A stretch of DNA of 64,000 bases from Epiperipatus broadwayi. Its lineage: Eukaryota > Onychophora > Udeonychophora > Euonychophora > Peripatidae. The position numbers were made by a program, and so were the translations under genes. Where the stretch lies: NCBI GenBank assembly GCA_028023455.1, contig JAQFVV010006275.1, forward strand, positions 2,115,279 to 2,179,278, in the 5' to 3' direction. Position 1 is the first letter of the stretch, and every line of letters begins with the position of its first letter. Below, one piece after another: positions 1 through 13,480 of this stretch. Below the pieces are notes generated by a model that was not told the DNA's origin, ran no database searches, and saw only the letters and a list, made by a program, of their open reading frames with translations.

Positions 1-1362
1 CTGCATAAGTCGAATAGGACTTGTTTTTAATTAAAATATGTTCTTAATTACCCTGTAAGTGATGGGTAGGGAAACTAGAAAGGAATTACATGCTAGCGAG
101 TTTGAAATATTACTGGCATTTTAAAACACAAAAATATGTAATATAATAATGAAATAAAATATGATTGCCACATGGAAATAATAAAAAAGAAAACATATTG
201 AATAGAGGCTCAATGATAGAATAGGTTAAGTTATATAGAGTTATACTTAGGTAAAATTACATAAGATATAAATATTTACATAAGATATTAGAATAGAGCA
301 TCAGGATTATTGTTGTTATAGAAGGCTAAACTTAATATAATCATAGAGCGGCTAAAGTTTAGCGGTCCTTGATGTTTGGAATGTTCATCGGCGTTAATAC
401 ACTAGATCTAGGTTTGGAATAAGGCATCACAGGTAGCACTTTACTTATTTAATTGGTAAACATTTGAAAGTTCATAGGCACAGGATCTGGAGCTTTTCTT
501 ACAGGAATGAGCATGTTGGAACAGAGGGGAAGGTGAAGTTTCCCCTACTCATGGCACATTGGATGAAAATTTAAACTAGCGTGGATTATGTGTACCATCG
601 TTAATTTATGGTTGTCCCCTCCTTTTCGGATTCAAATCCAGCAGTATTTATACTCTTTTTTTGATGTAGTATAGCACTTAACTGCTGGACTTGAGGCAAT
701 TTGAGCACTTTAGCAAAGCTAAAATCTGCTGACCAGATATCTTTTGTTTTGTAAGTCTTTTGAAACAATGCAATCCTGTTACAAGTTTCTCAAACGATTG
801 TTTTAAAATAAATGATTTTAAAACAAGTTGGCATGGATAAAATTTCACTAATGGATTTTATTTTACTATTACAATTTTTGACCTTTTAATTTTAACTAAT
901 AGGCTTTTCCAGGTAATTGTTTTTAGCTGTGTTTGAGAAACTTCTTAAAAGAATTGCATCATTTTCTGACCGCTAAAATTAAATATAAAAAATAGTACAT
1001 TTCATATATGAATTTTAAGATACATGAATAATATAATTATTTATACGATTTATTATCAATCTCCCAACACTGAAAATATATATATTTATCCGCTATGCAC
1101 ACACACACACATTAAAATAATATTAAATATTTATTTATTAAATTATTTTGCGTTAAGATATATAAATATCTACATCAATTATGTTTAAATGGTTAAGCAA
1201 AGGAAAAATATATGTTAGTACATATGTATACATGTGTAAGGATGGGTTTAAACATGGTTTGGTGGTAGGAGACTGTAAGTGGGCTGTGATGCACGATCTG
1301 AGCATCAGATCGACTGCTTCAATATATATTTAAAAAAGTAATGTTAGGCATTTGATTCTATA
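1..1362. other. AT-rich DNA without a gene
   Basis: No coding region, RNA gene or host-gene exon could be supported here. The stretch holds short A/T runs, a short CA run near 1098-1112 and the imperfect foldback listed at 763-967. A small hairpin near 1292-1312 has arms CGATCTGA and TCAGATCG around GCA. It lies just before the truncated RTE element. Confidence 0.6.
763..967. repeat. Small imperfect foldback (MITE-like)
   Basis: Two arms of about 38 nt face each other. The left arm at 763-800 contains AGTTTCTCAAAC and the right arm at 925-967 contains its complement GTTTGAGAAACTT. Both arms also carry an ATGCAAT / ATTGCAT pair. The spacer is about 125 nt of AT-rich sequence. No clear target duplication was seen. 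It is probably a non-autonomous foldback remnant; its family is unknown. Confidence 0.45.
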
Positions 1363-2412
1363 AACATTTCTTCAGTGATTAAAACATTGGATCATCAAGG
1401 TATAGATCCAGGATATTGTCATATTTTAAACAATATTTATAAAAATGCAACAGCAACAATTAGATTACATAATGATACTGGGAAAGTCAACATTGAGAAA
1501 GGTGTAAGACAAGGTGACTCCATATCTCCAAAACTTTTTACAGCAGTGCTGCAAGAAGTTTTTTGTGGATTAAAATGGGAAACTAAAGGAGTGAAAGTAA
1601 ATGGAAATTATTTAAGTCATTTAGATTTCGCAGATGATGTAGTTGTTTTTGCAAATAATGCTTCAGAGCTGCAGGAAATGTTGCAGGAGTTATCAGATGA
1701 AAGTAGGAAAGTAGGACTAAAGATAAATGTTAAAAAGACTAAAGTAATGTTTAATCGATTTGCTCAAAATATGAAAATAAAGATTGATTATGATGAATTA
1801 GAAGAAGTTAAGAGTTACAAATACCTTGGTCAGATTATTAATACAGATGGAAACATAATGGAGGAAATTAATCATAGAATTAAACTTGGTTGGAGTGCTT
1901 TCGGTAGAAATAACTTGATATTAAAAGGAAATATGCCTATGTGTTTGAAAAGAAAGGTTTTTAACAAATGTGTTTTACCAGTTCTTACTTATGGATCTGA
2001 GACTTGGACACTTAATAGAAGATCAATACAGAGACTTCAGACCACTCAAAGAAGTATGGAGAGATGTATGTTGGGAGTAACAAGAAGAGATCGAAAACAC
2101 AATGTATGGGTAAGAGAACAAACAGGTGTTACTGACCTCATTGAAAAAATTAAAAGATTGAAGTGGAGTTGGGCTGGACATATTGCTAGAAGAGATGATA
2201 ATAGATGGACAATTGAAATTTTAAACTGGATTCCAAGAGATTGTAAAAGACCCAGAAGGAGACCACATGTAAGACGGATGGATGAAATAAGAAAATGTGT
2301 AGGGGTGATGTGGAGAAGAGAAGCTAAAGATCGGAGAAGATGGATTAAACTTGGAGAGACCTTCATCCTGCAGTGGATTGATAATGGTTGATAATGATGG
2401 TGATGATGATGT
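1363..2412 (+). mobile_element. 5'-truncated RTE-clade non-LTR retrotransposon
   Basis: Only the 3' half of the element remains. It begins inside the reverse transcriptase domain just after an in-frame stop near 1360, and it runs through the end of the ORF into a short TGATGG/TGATGA tail at about 2386-2412. A simple-repeat tail and 5' truncation are typical of RTE elements. No endonuclease region is present upstream, and no clear flanking target duplication could be fixed. A second, far more decayed copy lies at 37460-38660. Confidence 0.85.
1375..2391 (+). CDS. RTE-type reverse transcriptase, C-terminal part (338 codons, partial)
   Basis: The product is the palm, thumb and C-terminal part of a non-LTR reverse transcriptase, which would copy element RNA at a nicked chromosomal target. 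Readable landmarks in order are RQGDSISPKLF (residues about 45-55), the catalytic box FADDVVVFA (about 84-92), GLKINVKKTKVM (about 112-123), YLGQ, and the RTE C-terminal signatures LTYGSETWTL (about 203-212) and WAGHIARRDDNRW. The first codon is GTG and is not a true start: the frame is open back to about 1363, so the protein is truncated at its N terminus. The frame is intact to its stop, which suggests a fairly recent copy, but without the endonuclease it cannot act on its own. A similar but broken copy sits in the DIPK1 intron. Confidence 0.88.
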   Translation: MIKTLDHQGIDPGYCHILNNIYKNATATIRLHNDTGKVNIEKGVRQGDSISPKLFTAVLQEVFCGLKWETKGVKVNGNYLSHLDFADDVVVFANNASELQEMLQELSDESRKVGLKINVKKTKVMFNRFAQNMKIKIDYDELEEVKSYKYLGQIINTDGNIMEEINHRIKLGWSAFGRNNLILKGNMPMCLKRKVFNKCVLPVLTYGSETWTLNRRSIQRLQTTQRSMERCMLGVTRRDRKHNVWVREQTGVTDLIEKIKRLKWSWAGHIARRDDNRWTIEILNWIPRDCKRPRRRPHVRRMDEIRKCVGVMWRREAKDRRRWIKLGETFILQWIDNG

Positions 2413-4674
2413 TGTGAGTAGAGAAATGTATTAAATAGCAAAGTTTTTTAACAGATTTAGTGTATTTTATGATGGTAGGAAATATAATTTATAAATATAA
2501 CCAATATTACATATCAGTCATAGTTATATTATTAAAAATATTTAAATCATTAATAAAATGTAGTCTTAGAAATAAATGTGAACTGGCGAACTTATATGTA
2601 TCAATGAAATGTGCATACTTGTCTTTAAATATTAATGAAACTAAATGTTTTCTATAATTTTTTGTAAAAATGAACGTGCAATCCATTAATCTGGAGATTA
2701 AAATTACACATGTAAATATATAATAAAATATATTCAAATCAATGTGTTAACCAGAGCAAGTATATTATAAAGTATTAATAGCCAAAATAATAACAAATTC
2801 TTATTATAACCCACTTTATTAAATCTTTAATATAATCTCAAAATTCTGCTTCCTGTCTGTTTCAAATTTACATAAATAAAATTACAATGTTAAAAATAGT
2901 TAAATCTGGACAGCTTATGATTTAAAGATTTCATAACCTTCACAGTAGATTTAAACATTCTTTATCATGGGCTATTAATATTTTATACTATAATTATTTT
3001 GTTTAATATATTGATGCACATATGCTTTGTTAATTGCAGATTATATATAGTTTAATTTGCATACACATGTCTTTTTTTAAGATATATTTTATATCCTTCA
3101 TATGTGCACCTACTTATTAAGACGTAAGTAAAATATTTTGATTGTAGAAAATTTGCTAAAGTGAAAATATTGATTAATTTAAAGAAAACAATTCATCAAA
3201 TGAATGTAATATTGATTAATTTATAGGTTAAAAATAGGACAAATGTTATTAATAATCATGAATTAAAATTAAATAGGAAATTCAGCATGAAGGATTTGAT
3301 AAGTAAATACATCTTTAAACTTTAGATATATTATGTTCAAAGTCTAGTGAGCACTTTAACATCCTAAGTAAGCCAAGTATTTCACACCCCTCTTCTCACT
3401 GTTGCCAATTAAGCAATAGTTAACAGATTTCTTCAAAGATAATGGAGTTGGTTAATCTTACATGTCCACTTATAAAATAAATTTCAAGTAAATTCAAAAT
3501 AATTGAAATAAATTTGCATCAATCTAATGCAACAGTGTTGCTACAACCCTCTCTTCAACTAATTGCTGCATTGGGAACTGATTTTATTTTAATTAGATGT
3601 ACTCGGCCTAAATAGATCATGTTTTTTTTAATTGGTTGCTTTAACAAATTTCTTATAAGATTAAATGTAAATTAAACAAAATATTTTAAATATCATATAA
3701 ATAATGTGAGAATTGTTGTGCACTGGCCTGAAAGGTCATCATTTCAACTTCAATTATACACTAACCAAAACAACTAAATGTAAATATAGTATTATAGCAT
3801 TTATTTTTCTTCCTCATTAAATATCATATTTCATACATGAATTTATGTACTGTAAATCACATTTTCTTTGTGATTTAAATACAATACTTCTGTAGTTAAA
3901 AGCACATGTACTGATTTTTTTGAGTGTTTTTTATTAATAGTGGCATAAACATAATTTTTTAAAAATTGTTTGTCAAGTTGACATTTGACAGTCTTATGGA
4001 CAAACATACATTCACCAATCAGACAACAGAAAAAGTAGAGATTATATATATAAATTGTGATAGAAAGTTACATTTTATTTTTTACAGAAGTCTCAATTTT
4101 CTTATGATCATTTTTTTATTTGCATTTTAATTCAAACTATTTTTGTTTTTCCTAAATAAATGCTAATAGAAATTTATGCATATTCATTTAATTAACATCA
4201 GTGCTTGTTTAATTCCTAGTTATAGTCTTAAAACTAATAATTAGAATTTGACAAAATAAAATTGTTTCAATTTTTTAAAAATCTAATGAATATGCTTCTC
4301 AGTTTGCACTGAAATCTACATTAAATTTAACCATTTCTTTTTAATAATACTTCACAAGAAGATGAGTTCAGGGTGATTTAAAAAAGAATTAATATGATAG
4401 ATATGAGAGCTAAAGATAACTGGATCAATGCTCAGTTAGACACTTCCACTCAAGTTTCATGTGTTCTCAGTGATTAAACATTTTGTCTTTCTTATAAAAA
4501 ATAAGAAATTTTATTATCTTTTTTTTTGTTCTAAGGTCTTGTTTTTAATGTGTGATAGGAGATGATGTTGATAGTAATCATGTCAAAACATTTTAAACTG
4601 TGTAGAAAAAAGCAATCATAAATAAATAGACAGAAAGCTAATTATATGAATACAGGAATTGATATAAATGATTC

Positions 4675-4675
<1 letters not shown>
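2413..4675. other. AT-rich DNA, nothing recognised
   Basis: About 2.2 kb without a supportable gene or a repeat that I could delimit. Short open frames here are low-complexity and lack any recognisable motif. Confidence 0.55.

Positions 4676-4758
<83 letters not shown>
4676..4758. repeat. Compound microsatellite (AAT)n(GAT)n
   Basis: An uninterrupted AAT/TAA trinucleotide run changes abruptly into GAT repeats near 4728. The GAT part resembles the tails of RTE elements, so it may mark an old insertion, but no retrotransposon body is adjacent. Confidence 0.95.
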
Positions 4759-7700
4759 CATGATGATATTATATTATTATTTTATACACAACTGGCTAAA
4801 AACATTTTTGATAAAATGGTATATAGTTGTTTTAAATACAAGAAATTAGATGAATATATCCGATACAATGCAAATGATATATCATGAATCACCAATGATG
4901 ATGTTCCTCCAAAATTCACTTATGGTGTTGATTAGAAATCCATTCTTCTATAAAAGTATCAGAAAATATGCTATTTTATGAATCACTGATGTGTACTGGT
5001 ATCAAATATTTTAATATTTTTCATCTATACCACTTCTAACATGACTCAGCATAGTAGATTAGAAGGAGAAATTGTTTTACATATTATTGACTATTATCTC
5101 TTTTTACACAATGTAAGATTAAATTTAATCTTCTCCATAACTCATTAAATAAGATTTTGATATCTAGCTTTTTAATTGATCATGAAAATTATAACATGCA
5201 CTGCTTTTATCACTCCTTAAGATTTATATGGCTAATGAAAAATATATGATAATACTGTTAAACCATTCTATGAATACCGATGGAAGCAATATTGTTAGAA
5301 ACTGATATTTATATATATAAAAAAAACTTTTTTAATATGGCCTCAGGGATGGCTTAACTCATGAGTTCTATTATAACATAACTGAAATGCAGACTCATTA
5401 CTGCGTAAATATTAGTTAAGATCTAATCCTTACTTATGTTGAGAGACATGCAAGAAAAATAATAATTAATCACTATAATACATTAATGGCTTGTCTGTTA
5501 AATTGTAATTTGTTATATTCTCCATAGAAACTTTGAAACATATTGCTTTCACCTGTTATTATGTATAAATTAATTGTATAAAGTCATTTTTAAAATGGAC
5601 AAAAATATTTATATATAAAAAAGAAAAAAAAAATATTATTATAAATTCAAGTCATTGTATAAAAAAAAAAATCACTTGTTTGTAATCAAATTTTAGATAT
5701 TCTATTTACAATGTAATCATTGTTTAAATTTCTGTATAGTTAATACCATTTTTTAAATCAGTAAGATTTCATTCAAATACAATGTTTATGAAATAAAATT
5801 ATTTGTACCTACTTACTACATTTTTTAATTAATTAATTTTTTTTAAAAACAAAAAAAAAATCAAGAAAATCTAGGAACATTTAAAATTTTTTCAAACATT
5901 TTGTTTCCTTTTTCCAGTCATAATTTTAGTTAAAAAAAAATAATTTTTTTTTTCCATTTCATTTATGTGATTTTTTTTTTTTTTCAAGTTTCATGATCTT
6001 CAAGAGAAGAAATATTTCAGTAGTATGCTTGATTTTTTTTTTAAATTTCATATAACGATTGAAAGGGGACAAAAATATTGGCCACATATATAATCATACC
6101 AGTTAGCCTGTTATTAAATTATACCACCCTGCTTAAAATTAAGTCCATACCAAAAAGATCTAATGAGGACATATTTCTTTAAAAAAAAAAAATTCAAACT
6201 ATAGTATTTTTACGTAATTATAGGGGACTTGAACGCAGACTTTCAAAACGCTTATAATTACAATTAAACTCCAGGTATATGAAATATGCCTGTATTTCAA
6301 ATATGCAATAGTCAAATATGTTTAAAAATACATATATACAAGCAACAAAGATTACAAATTATAAAATTATTATATAAAAGTCTTTTTCAAATATGGTAGT
6401 ATTTTTTATGAATCTTTATGGATGTAAAAAGTGGATATTGAAGTAGTATATAAAATAATTGATAGGTTTGAACAATAGTGCTGTTGAAGACTATTGAGAA
6501 AAACAAACAGCAAGCAAAATGAACAAGTAGATATGTGATCAGGTTGGACCTGGATTCCATTTGGAACACATAATCTTAATTTGGTCATATAGCTATTATA
6601 AGATAAAGTAACTCAATAGAAAACATGAAAAGTTTGATTATGAAAAAGAAAGCTGACTAGTAAATGATGAAAGGTTTTTGTTATCACAGAAATGAAAATG
6701 TCTTTATAAGCCTAAAAAATCTGTCATAAATTAATTAGAGAAATGCTATTCATATAATCTCTGGGAATTGTTTAAATTAAGTGTCACCAATAATAACAAT
6801 AACAATAATATTGTTTTTCTTCCTCTCATTTTATTTAATTTTTACAGTTTCTTCTGATATAAATATGAATTACTCAATAATTTTTTTCTGAAAATCATTT
6901 TTTCAAAACGTAATAATAATCTTTGATAAATGTGTGTTTATTTATTATAAATCATTTGCTCAAGTTCAAACAATGTTTGAATATCAGAGAAATTCTGCGC
7001 AACTTTATTCACTTGACCAGACTAAAATTTATTTCTTTTTTCATATTGTCACTTTTTTTATTTAGTTGAGGAACTTTTGATTTCCCAACTATTTATTTCT
7101 ATTAATTGAACTGGATGTCTGATATATATGACAAATTTATAATATTCCTAAGAATACAGTACAGTGAATAGAGAGTAATTGAAGAAATTATAACCCGAAG
7201 TAGCGATTTTTCATTTATTAGATTTTAATTTTTATTCAAATCAGTTTTCTTTAATTACTTTTATATTTTGATTATATATAAATAATATTCTTCTTAATAT
7301 TTTATTAATGTGATTATCTATAAACATACTAGGAATTTAAATTTTATTGAAAAATAAATATATTTTTATTTAGTTTAATAAACAAATATGTTTGAAGAAA
7401 TGTGTTATTAATAGAGATCACATTTTCTGAGTTCTAACTTACAACTGGGATTCATCAGAAAACTATTTTTCACAAAGAAAACAAATATTTGTAAAAATGG
7501 GAGGGGAGCAATTTTTTTGAATACTTTTTAAATATGTGCAATAATTATAATTTTCTGTTATTCATAACCAATCAGATTTTAATGACACCTTTTGCGTTAA
7601 GTTAATGATGCAAATGATTTACTAATAAAATAAAAGTTTATTTATGCAACCGTAAATTTTCTATTGATAATGCTATTATTATTATATTTTATACTAATAT

Positions 7701-7984
7701 GAAACTGATACTTTGTTATACTTTTTTTAATTACATAGATATGCACACACATATATAGTTACATGACACACTTGTATATGAAGGAAACTATGATGGCTCT
7801 ATATTTTATGTCACTATTCCTGAAGTAGATAAGATGTAAAATTATTATTTAATAATCTTTTAGGAATTTATGAGCATCATAAAATCAATGAGTAAATTAT
7901 CTTCATTAATCTTGTGTATTTTAATAATAAACCATTACAGCAGCACATGATCACCAATTTTTAAGCATATATAATCTATTAACA
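4759..7984. other. AT-rich DNA with A/T homopolymers
   Basis: No gene seen. Poly-A and poly-T runs are dense at about 5600-6060. A fragment at 6224-6246 (ACTTGAACGCAGACTTTCAA) resembles the terminal arm of the foldback family found complete at 25.6 and 62.9 kb, so a decayed member may lie here. Confidence 0.5.
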
Positions 7985-8300
7985 TAATAGCAACTTTTCC
8001 TATACAACTTCGCCACCTAGTACAATCCATAGAAACCAATGGTTGATAGAAAATTAGTGCATCAAAGTCATTATCTAGTGCAGTGCTCTCAGGTTGAAGG
8101 TTTCTTACTGATGAAAACCATAAGCTAAAACTAATGAAAACTAGGCACTTATACTGTAATAGCAAAATGTAGGTTTGTATCACATAATAAATTTTTTTTA
8201 ATAAATTTTTTTTCGGGATTTTGATGCATTAACTTTTTATCTATTGATTATTATGGCTTGCACTAGGTGGCAATACTGTATGAAGAAAGTTGCTCTGTGT
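7985..8300. repeat. Foldback element (palindrome, ~315 bp)
   Basis: Arms at about 7987-8072 and 8217-8298 are imperfect reverse complements. Anchors are GCAACTTT / AAAGTTGC, GCCACCTAGT / ACTAGGTGGC and GTGCATCAAA / TTTGATGCAT. The spacer carries AAACCATAAGCTAAAAC, which resembles the core of the larger foldbacks at 30.8-32.2 and 36.3-36.9 kb. It is most simply a small member of the same non-autonomous family. Confidence 0.6.
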
Positions 8301-10689
8301 TTTCACAACTTTATTACGATGTATAGTTCTTACTCAAAATGGATATAAATTATTATGGTTTTAGTTATCACTTTATGGTTGTCTTTTATTTAATGACATT
8401 AAAATGTGTACGTAATTGTTTTTCTCATTTTCTTCATCTTGCTCTTTTTATTATGCATTTAGGATATGATAATTTTAGTATAATATTTTTTTATTTCATT
8501 TATTAGTATTATAATATATTGTAAATGTATTTTCTTTAAAAAAAGCTGGATTCTTTTATTATTATATTTTTGTTATTAAATTTTGTGATTGTAATAATAT
8601 GTTTTGTTTATTAATTTATTATTATATATTATAATCTTATATTTATCCCATAGGGATTAAATATAATAGTACTTTAAATTTTTTTAACTCAATCAAATAT
8701 AACCCTGTAATAAATAAAATTTGCTATTTTAAGCTATGTAAAATCTTAATTCTGTACTCTAAATTATTAATACAATATCTTTGTTAAATATGTTCGAATA
8801 GTAATTGCTAAAAGACTAATAATTAACTGATTTAATAATTGCTTAAACTTGGATAAAAGCTAGTTTAAAGTGTCTTATATTTTGAATTAATTATATTAGA
8901 TTGTTTTGCTATTTGTTAAAATATGATTTATTAATGTATGTTAAAATGTATTTAAAATAATAATTATTAAAATATTATCTAATTAATATAATATCTATTT
9001 GATATTAGAGTATACTAGGTTAAGTTTAAGGAAAGCTAGTTTGAAATGGGTTTATCTTAAATAAATTTTTAGTAGGTAAATTTAGTTTTGCCCTTTTAAA
9101 AATTATTAATTATTAAGCTGCAATAAATTTCCCATTTTTTAAAATCATGGCTAGTATAAATGTGTGCATATGTGTGAAGAGTGAAAATTTAAAAGGGATT
9201 GTTTAAAATGTATTATCTTTAAAAAATATATTTTATAAATGGTATTTGAATATTAAATAAGTTAGTAATAATCTTAAAGAACTATTAAAATAAAAAAGGT
9301 ATTTATTTTAAAGTAAAAGATATTGTATTAAAATTAAATAAATAAATTTTTATTTGGTAAATAAATGAAGTTAATAAAATTAACTTTGTGTTAATTGACT
9401 GTCTAGATATTGTGTAATAAAACATCTTAATTTGTAATTCAGGGTCAAATCTATAAATATGCATCCTAGATAATCAAAAGGTTAAAGTTGTGCTAATTTA
9501 AAAAAAATGCATTAATACTAAATGATTCTTAAGTAGATCATGTGACATACTCTGCAGTAAAATAGACACACATGTAAAAAAAAAACCCAAAAATAAAATT
9601 ATACTTTATATTTCTTACTTAATACTTTTAAAAGTTTTTCTGATCATCTTATTTTAACTAATTTTTTTTACTGGTTAAAAATGTTGGGATAAAACCTGGT
9701 CATTTAAGTAAATTATTCTGTTGTACATGTTCACCTGTCCATAGAATAATAGCTCACTGAAAGAGACAAAAAGTTATATTGTTTATGAAGAAAATTAGTG
9801 TTATGAATTTGTAAAGTTATTGGAGACTGCTAAGTGGAAAAATTATACATATGTATAATTTCATTTCTATAGACTTTTAGTTAATTTGAACTTTTGGCTA
9901 TCAAACTATTTTATTTAATACTTCATTATATAAAATTTTAAAACTAATTACCATTATTAGTGACATTGTTTTTTATATTTTTGCTAAATGTTTTAGAAAA
10001 AAAGTAATTTATGTAGACAATTTAACTGAGTTATTATTTTATCAGAAACTATTTTTGAAAATTGTTATATCATTAATAAATCAAAGGCAATGTGATGAGT
10101 TCTTTGAAAAGTATTGCATTTCAAAAATTGAATAAAATAGTTTTAAATTGCTTTATCTAATTATGATAAAGGAAGATATCATCCAGATTGATTCTTAATA
10201 TTTTGGAAATGACATTTATATCAGAATTACTGCTAATACAAATAAGATAACATCTTAGCATTATTATAACTTATTTATCCATAATTCATCTTGTTACTTA
10301 TTAAAAGTATATTTTTTATTGTACAAAAGAAATAACTTGAATTTGTTTTATGTTTTAGTATTACCAATATAGCACCTCACAATTTAGTATGGAAATATTT
10401 GTGACTGGTACCTGATCTAAGCCTCTCTTGATTTTTAACATCATGAGCTTTTTTGAGTCTATTGCTATGAAAATATTTGTTTATTCATTTATCTCCTCAA
10501 CATTTAATAAAATAACAATTGTCAATTAAGAGGGTTAATTTCATTTTAAATAATAAAAGAACTTTTAATCCTCTTAGTTAAGTGGGTAAACATATATATA
10601 TATATATTATGAAATTGATATATATTTCTTATTATTGTAGATAAATATATGCAAAAATGTTTACAAAATAAGTTTAAAGTCTACGAAGT
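8301..10689. other. AT-rich DNA, nothing recognised
   Basis: No gene, RNA or delimitable repeat seen, apart from a TA microsatellite at about 10592-10606. Confidence 0.55.
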
Positions 10690-12055
10690 TAGCAATTTTT
10701 TGTCTAGTGCATTTTGACTCAGTTATATTAGTCATAATCATGGAAACTGACAGATAGAAGATTTCTATTTATTGAAGAAATGTGAATGGGTGATTAGCAT
10801 AGTTGAATGGCTAATTATTTGCTTAAGTAAGCTATTTTTTAGAAAGAAAATGTACCAAGTCTCTTTCAGTTTATGATTGGTCTCATGTGATCGAGGCATA
10901 TAATGGTGGCAGATGTAGGCTTGAAGAGATGGCTGATGTTCATAAAAAATAGATTTAGTATCCATTCAGATTTGAGCATGGTTCTAAGTATATTGTGCTA
11001 ATTGACAACTTGGCTTTCAATTCTTCATAACATACTGCATGCCATTTGATGTGAGAGCATGCAACCTTGTATACATTTTATGATTTTTGGTTTAGAGGGA
11101 GAATGTTTTGTATTGTAAGTTAGTTCAAAGGGGAAAAACTGTGTAGAGTGATTTGGAAAGTTGTAGAGCAAAATTTTAGTAAGGCACTATGTAATACTAG
11201 GAATTTAATGAATACCAGGGTGTATTGTCAGCTTTAAGGATTGGGTGTCTAAGATTAAATTTAATGATGCAAGTTAAGATTTTGTTTTTACAACAAATGT
11301 TGTGCAAATCCAAGAGATAAGACTTGGATGTTATTTTTCTTATCTGATCCAAACTTATGCAAATGATGATTGCTATATAAAAAGCATTTAAACCAACAAG
11401 CTTGTGTGATTTTATAGTGATGGATTCAGGACATATGGTGCCATGAACATTGATAGGCTTAATGAGCATTTTATAATCAAGATAAGTGGTTTCTCATTGA
11501 ATGTAGAGGTCGAGGATCTTGAATGCCTTGGTGGTTATCTTCATTTTTCCGTGTTAAGGACAGTGTCTGTGAGATGGCAGTTTGCATGCTGTTGATTTGT
11601 GCATTAGAAGTGCAAATAATCACATCAGCATAGTGTATATATAGGATTAATGTATTGGAATCAGGGTATTGAGATAATGTCTGCCTCATAATTGTTGAGA
11701 ACAAGGCTTGGAGATAATCTCACTAATAGGGAAACCCATAGGCCAACTCTCATCCATTTTGTAAAAGGCATTGTTAAATGAAGCTGTAATGTCATTATGC
11801 AGCAATGAAAACATTCAAGAATTGTTTTATGAGCATTATAGTTCACCTTATTGAGAGCTTCCTTAATGATTTGGTTGGATAAGATGCATGGAATAGAGCT
11901 GTACAGCTTGATGATATTTAATAATGCCAAGTGATGCTGTTCATTTTTTGATTTGAGATATGCTTTCAAATTAAGACTTAAAGATGAATTGGCTGAAATA
12001 AAATTGATCACTAAGCTATCGACTTATCATTTCGGAAGCCTTATAATAGTAAGCT
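10690..12055 (-). mobile_element. Decayed Penelope-like element (left arm of an inverted pair)
   Basis: On the - strand, broken frames spell a Penelope-like reverse transcriptase followed by a GIY-YIG-type endonuclease region. Reading 5' to 3': LALLNIIKLYSSIPC (near 11930-11880, equivalent to the SLDVVSLYTNIP block); FNNAFYK followed by a GFPISEIIS-like block (about 11770-11710, equivalent to the DG.AMGSPLSP block); YADVIICTS (about 11630, the catalytic box with the second Asp lost); a KP..-..PES block (about 11460-11405); and VYKVACSH...YEELKAKL near 11080-11010, matching the GIY-YIG N terminus. Several frameshifts and stops make it a pseudogene. The right arm at 12056-13480 is the same element in opposite orientation. 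Confidence 0.75.
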
Positions 12056-13480
12056 CCCCCAAAGTCAATCATTAAGCAAAGGGGACATTCTTCTACCTTG
12101 TGTAGCTTAATTGTGAATAGTCATGATGAAGTTGCAGTGTTGGGATATATATTGAAATATTCATGCTTAGAAAAAGCTTTGTTGCAAAACTTGCACAGCA
12201 CAGTAGAAATAAATGTATCCATAGACCTTTTAAGGTTATACGAATCAATTAACATGAATTTAATTTGTGTGATTGTTGAGCTGTACAGCTGTAATCCATG
12301 CATCTTATCAATTCAAATCATTAAGGAAGCTCTTGGCAAGATGAACTATAATGCATATAAAACAGAATTTATTCTCAAATGTTTATATTGGCTGCACAAT
12401 GACATTACAGTTTCATTTAACAATGCCTTTTACAAACTGGATGATGGCTGTTGATTTATATATTAGAAGCACAAATAATCTTCTAATGTACAAATCAACA
12501 GTATACAAATCACCTTTTTGGCAGACATCATTCTTAACATGGACCCAGGAAAATGAAGATAACCACTAAGGCATCAAGTTTTTTAACCTCTACATCTAAT
12601 GAGAAACCACTCATCATAATTATAAAATGATCATTAAATCTGTCACCATTCATGGTGCCATATACCCCGAATCCTCACTCCAAGATTCCACAAGCTCACT
12701 TGTTTAGATTTTTTACATCGCAATCATCATTTATGCAAGTTCAAGTCAGATAAAAAAATAACATGGACTCTTATCTCTCAGACTTACACAACATTGATTA
12801 TAAAAACAAAATCTTAAGTCATTAAAAAGTTTTATTTTAAGCTTATACAACCACGCCTAAAAGCTGATAGTAAACTCTGATCTACATTACCATACATTCT
12901 AGCATTACTCATTGCCTTAATAAAATTTGCTACATAATTCACCAAATCACTCTACACATTCCTCCCTCTCTGAATCGACTTATTAACAACACAAGGGACA
13001 TTCTCCCCCCAAAACAGAAATTACAAATTGTATACAAGGCCACATACCTTCACATCAATTGCCATACCATATATTATGGAGAATTGAAGGCCAATTTGTG
13101 TGCCGATTAGCATGACACCAGTACATATACAATCATGCTCAAACCCAAATGGATACTAAATCTATTTTTTATGAACATCAGCCCACTTTTGGCTATCACT
13201 TCAAGCCTACTTTTGCCACCATCATATGTCCAGATTGCAATGACACCAAACATAAAACGAAAGAGGCCTGGCACATGATAAGAACACTATTAACAAGAAA
13301 GATTTCCTGTTACACCTTTTTAAAAAATGGCCTACTTAGGCAAATAATTAGCCATTCAATTATGCTAATCACCCATTCACATTTCTTTAATAAACATGAT
13401 CTTCTCCCCTGTCGATTGCCATGACTATGACTAATATAACTTAGTCAAAAGTGCACTAAGCAAAAAGTTATTATTTTCAT
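12056..13480 (+). mobile_element. Decayed Penelope-like element (right arm of an inverted pair)
   Basis: This is homologous to the left arm, so the two 5' parts abut near 12055 and the copies diverge outward. Shared stretches include the IKEAL block (near 12320), the FNNAFYK block (near 12415), the MDTKSIFYEHQP peptide (13149-13184) and ITHSHFFNK (near 13370-13396). The GIY-YIG-like stretch VYKATYLHINCHTIYYGEL lies near 13030-13090. Frames are broken throughout. Partial copies in tandem or inverted arrangement are known for Penelope elements; whether this pair arose in one insertion event or two cannot be told by eye. Confidence 0.75.

Noticed and set aside
2046..2441. 131-codon - strand frame opposite the RTE reverse transcriptase
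   Set aside because: Antisense shadow of a clearly recognisable RT; the His-rich start comes from the TGATGG tail.
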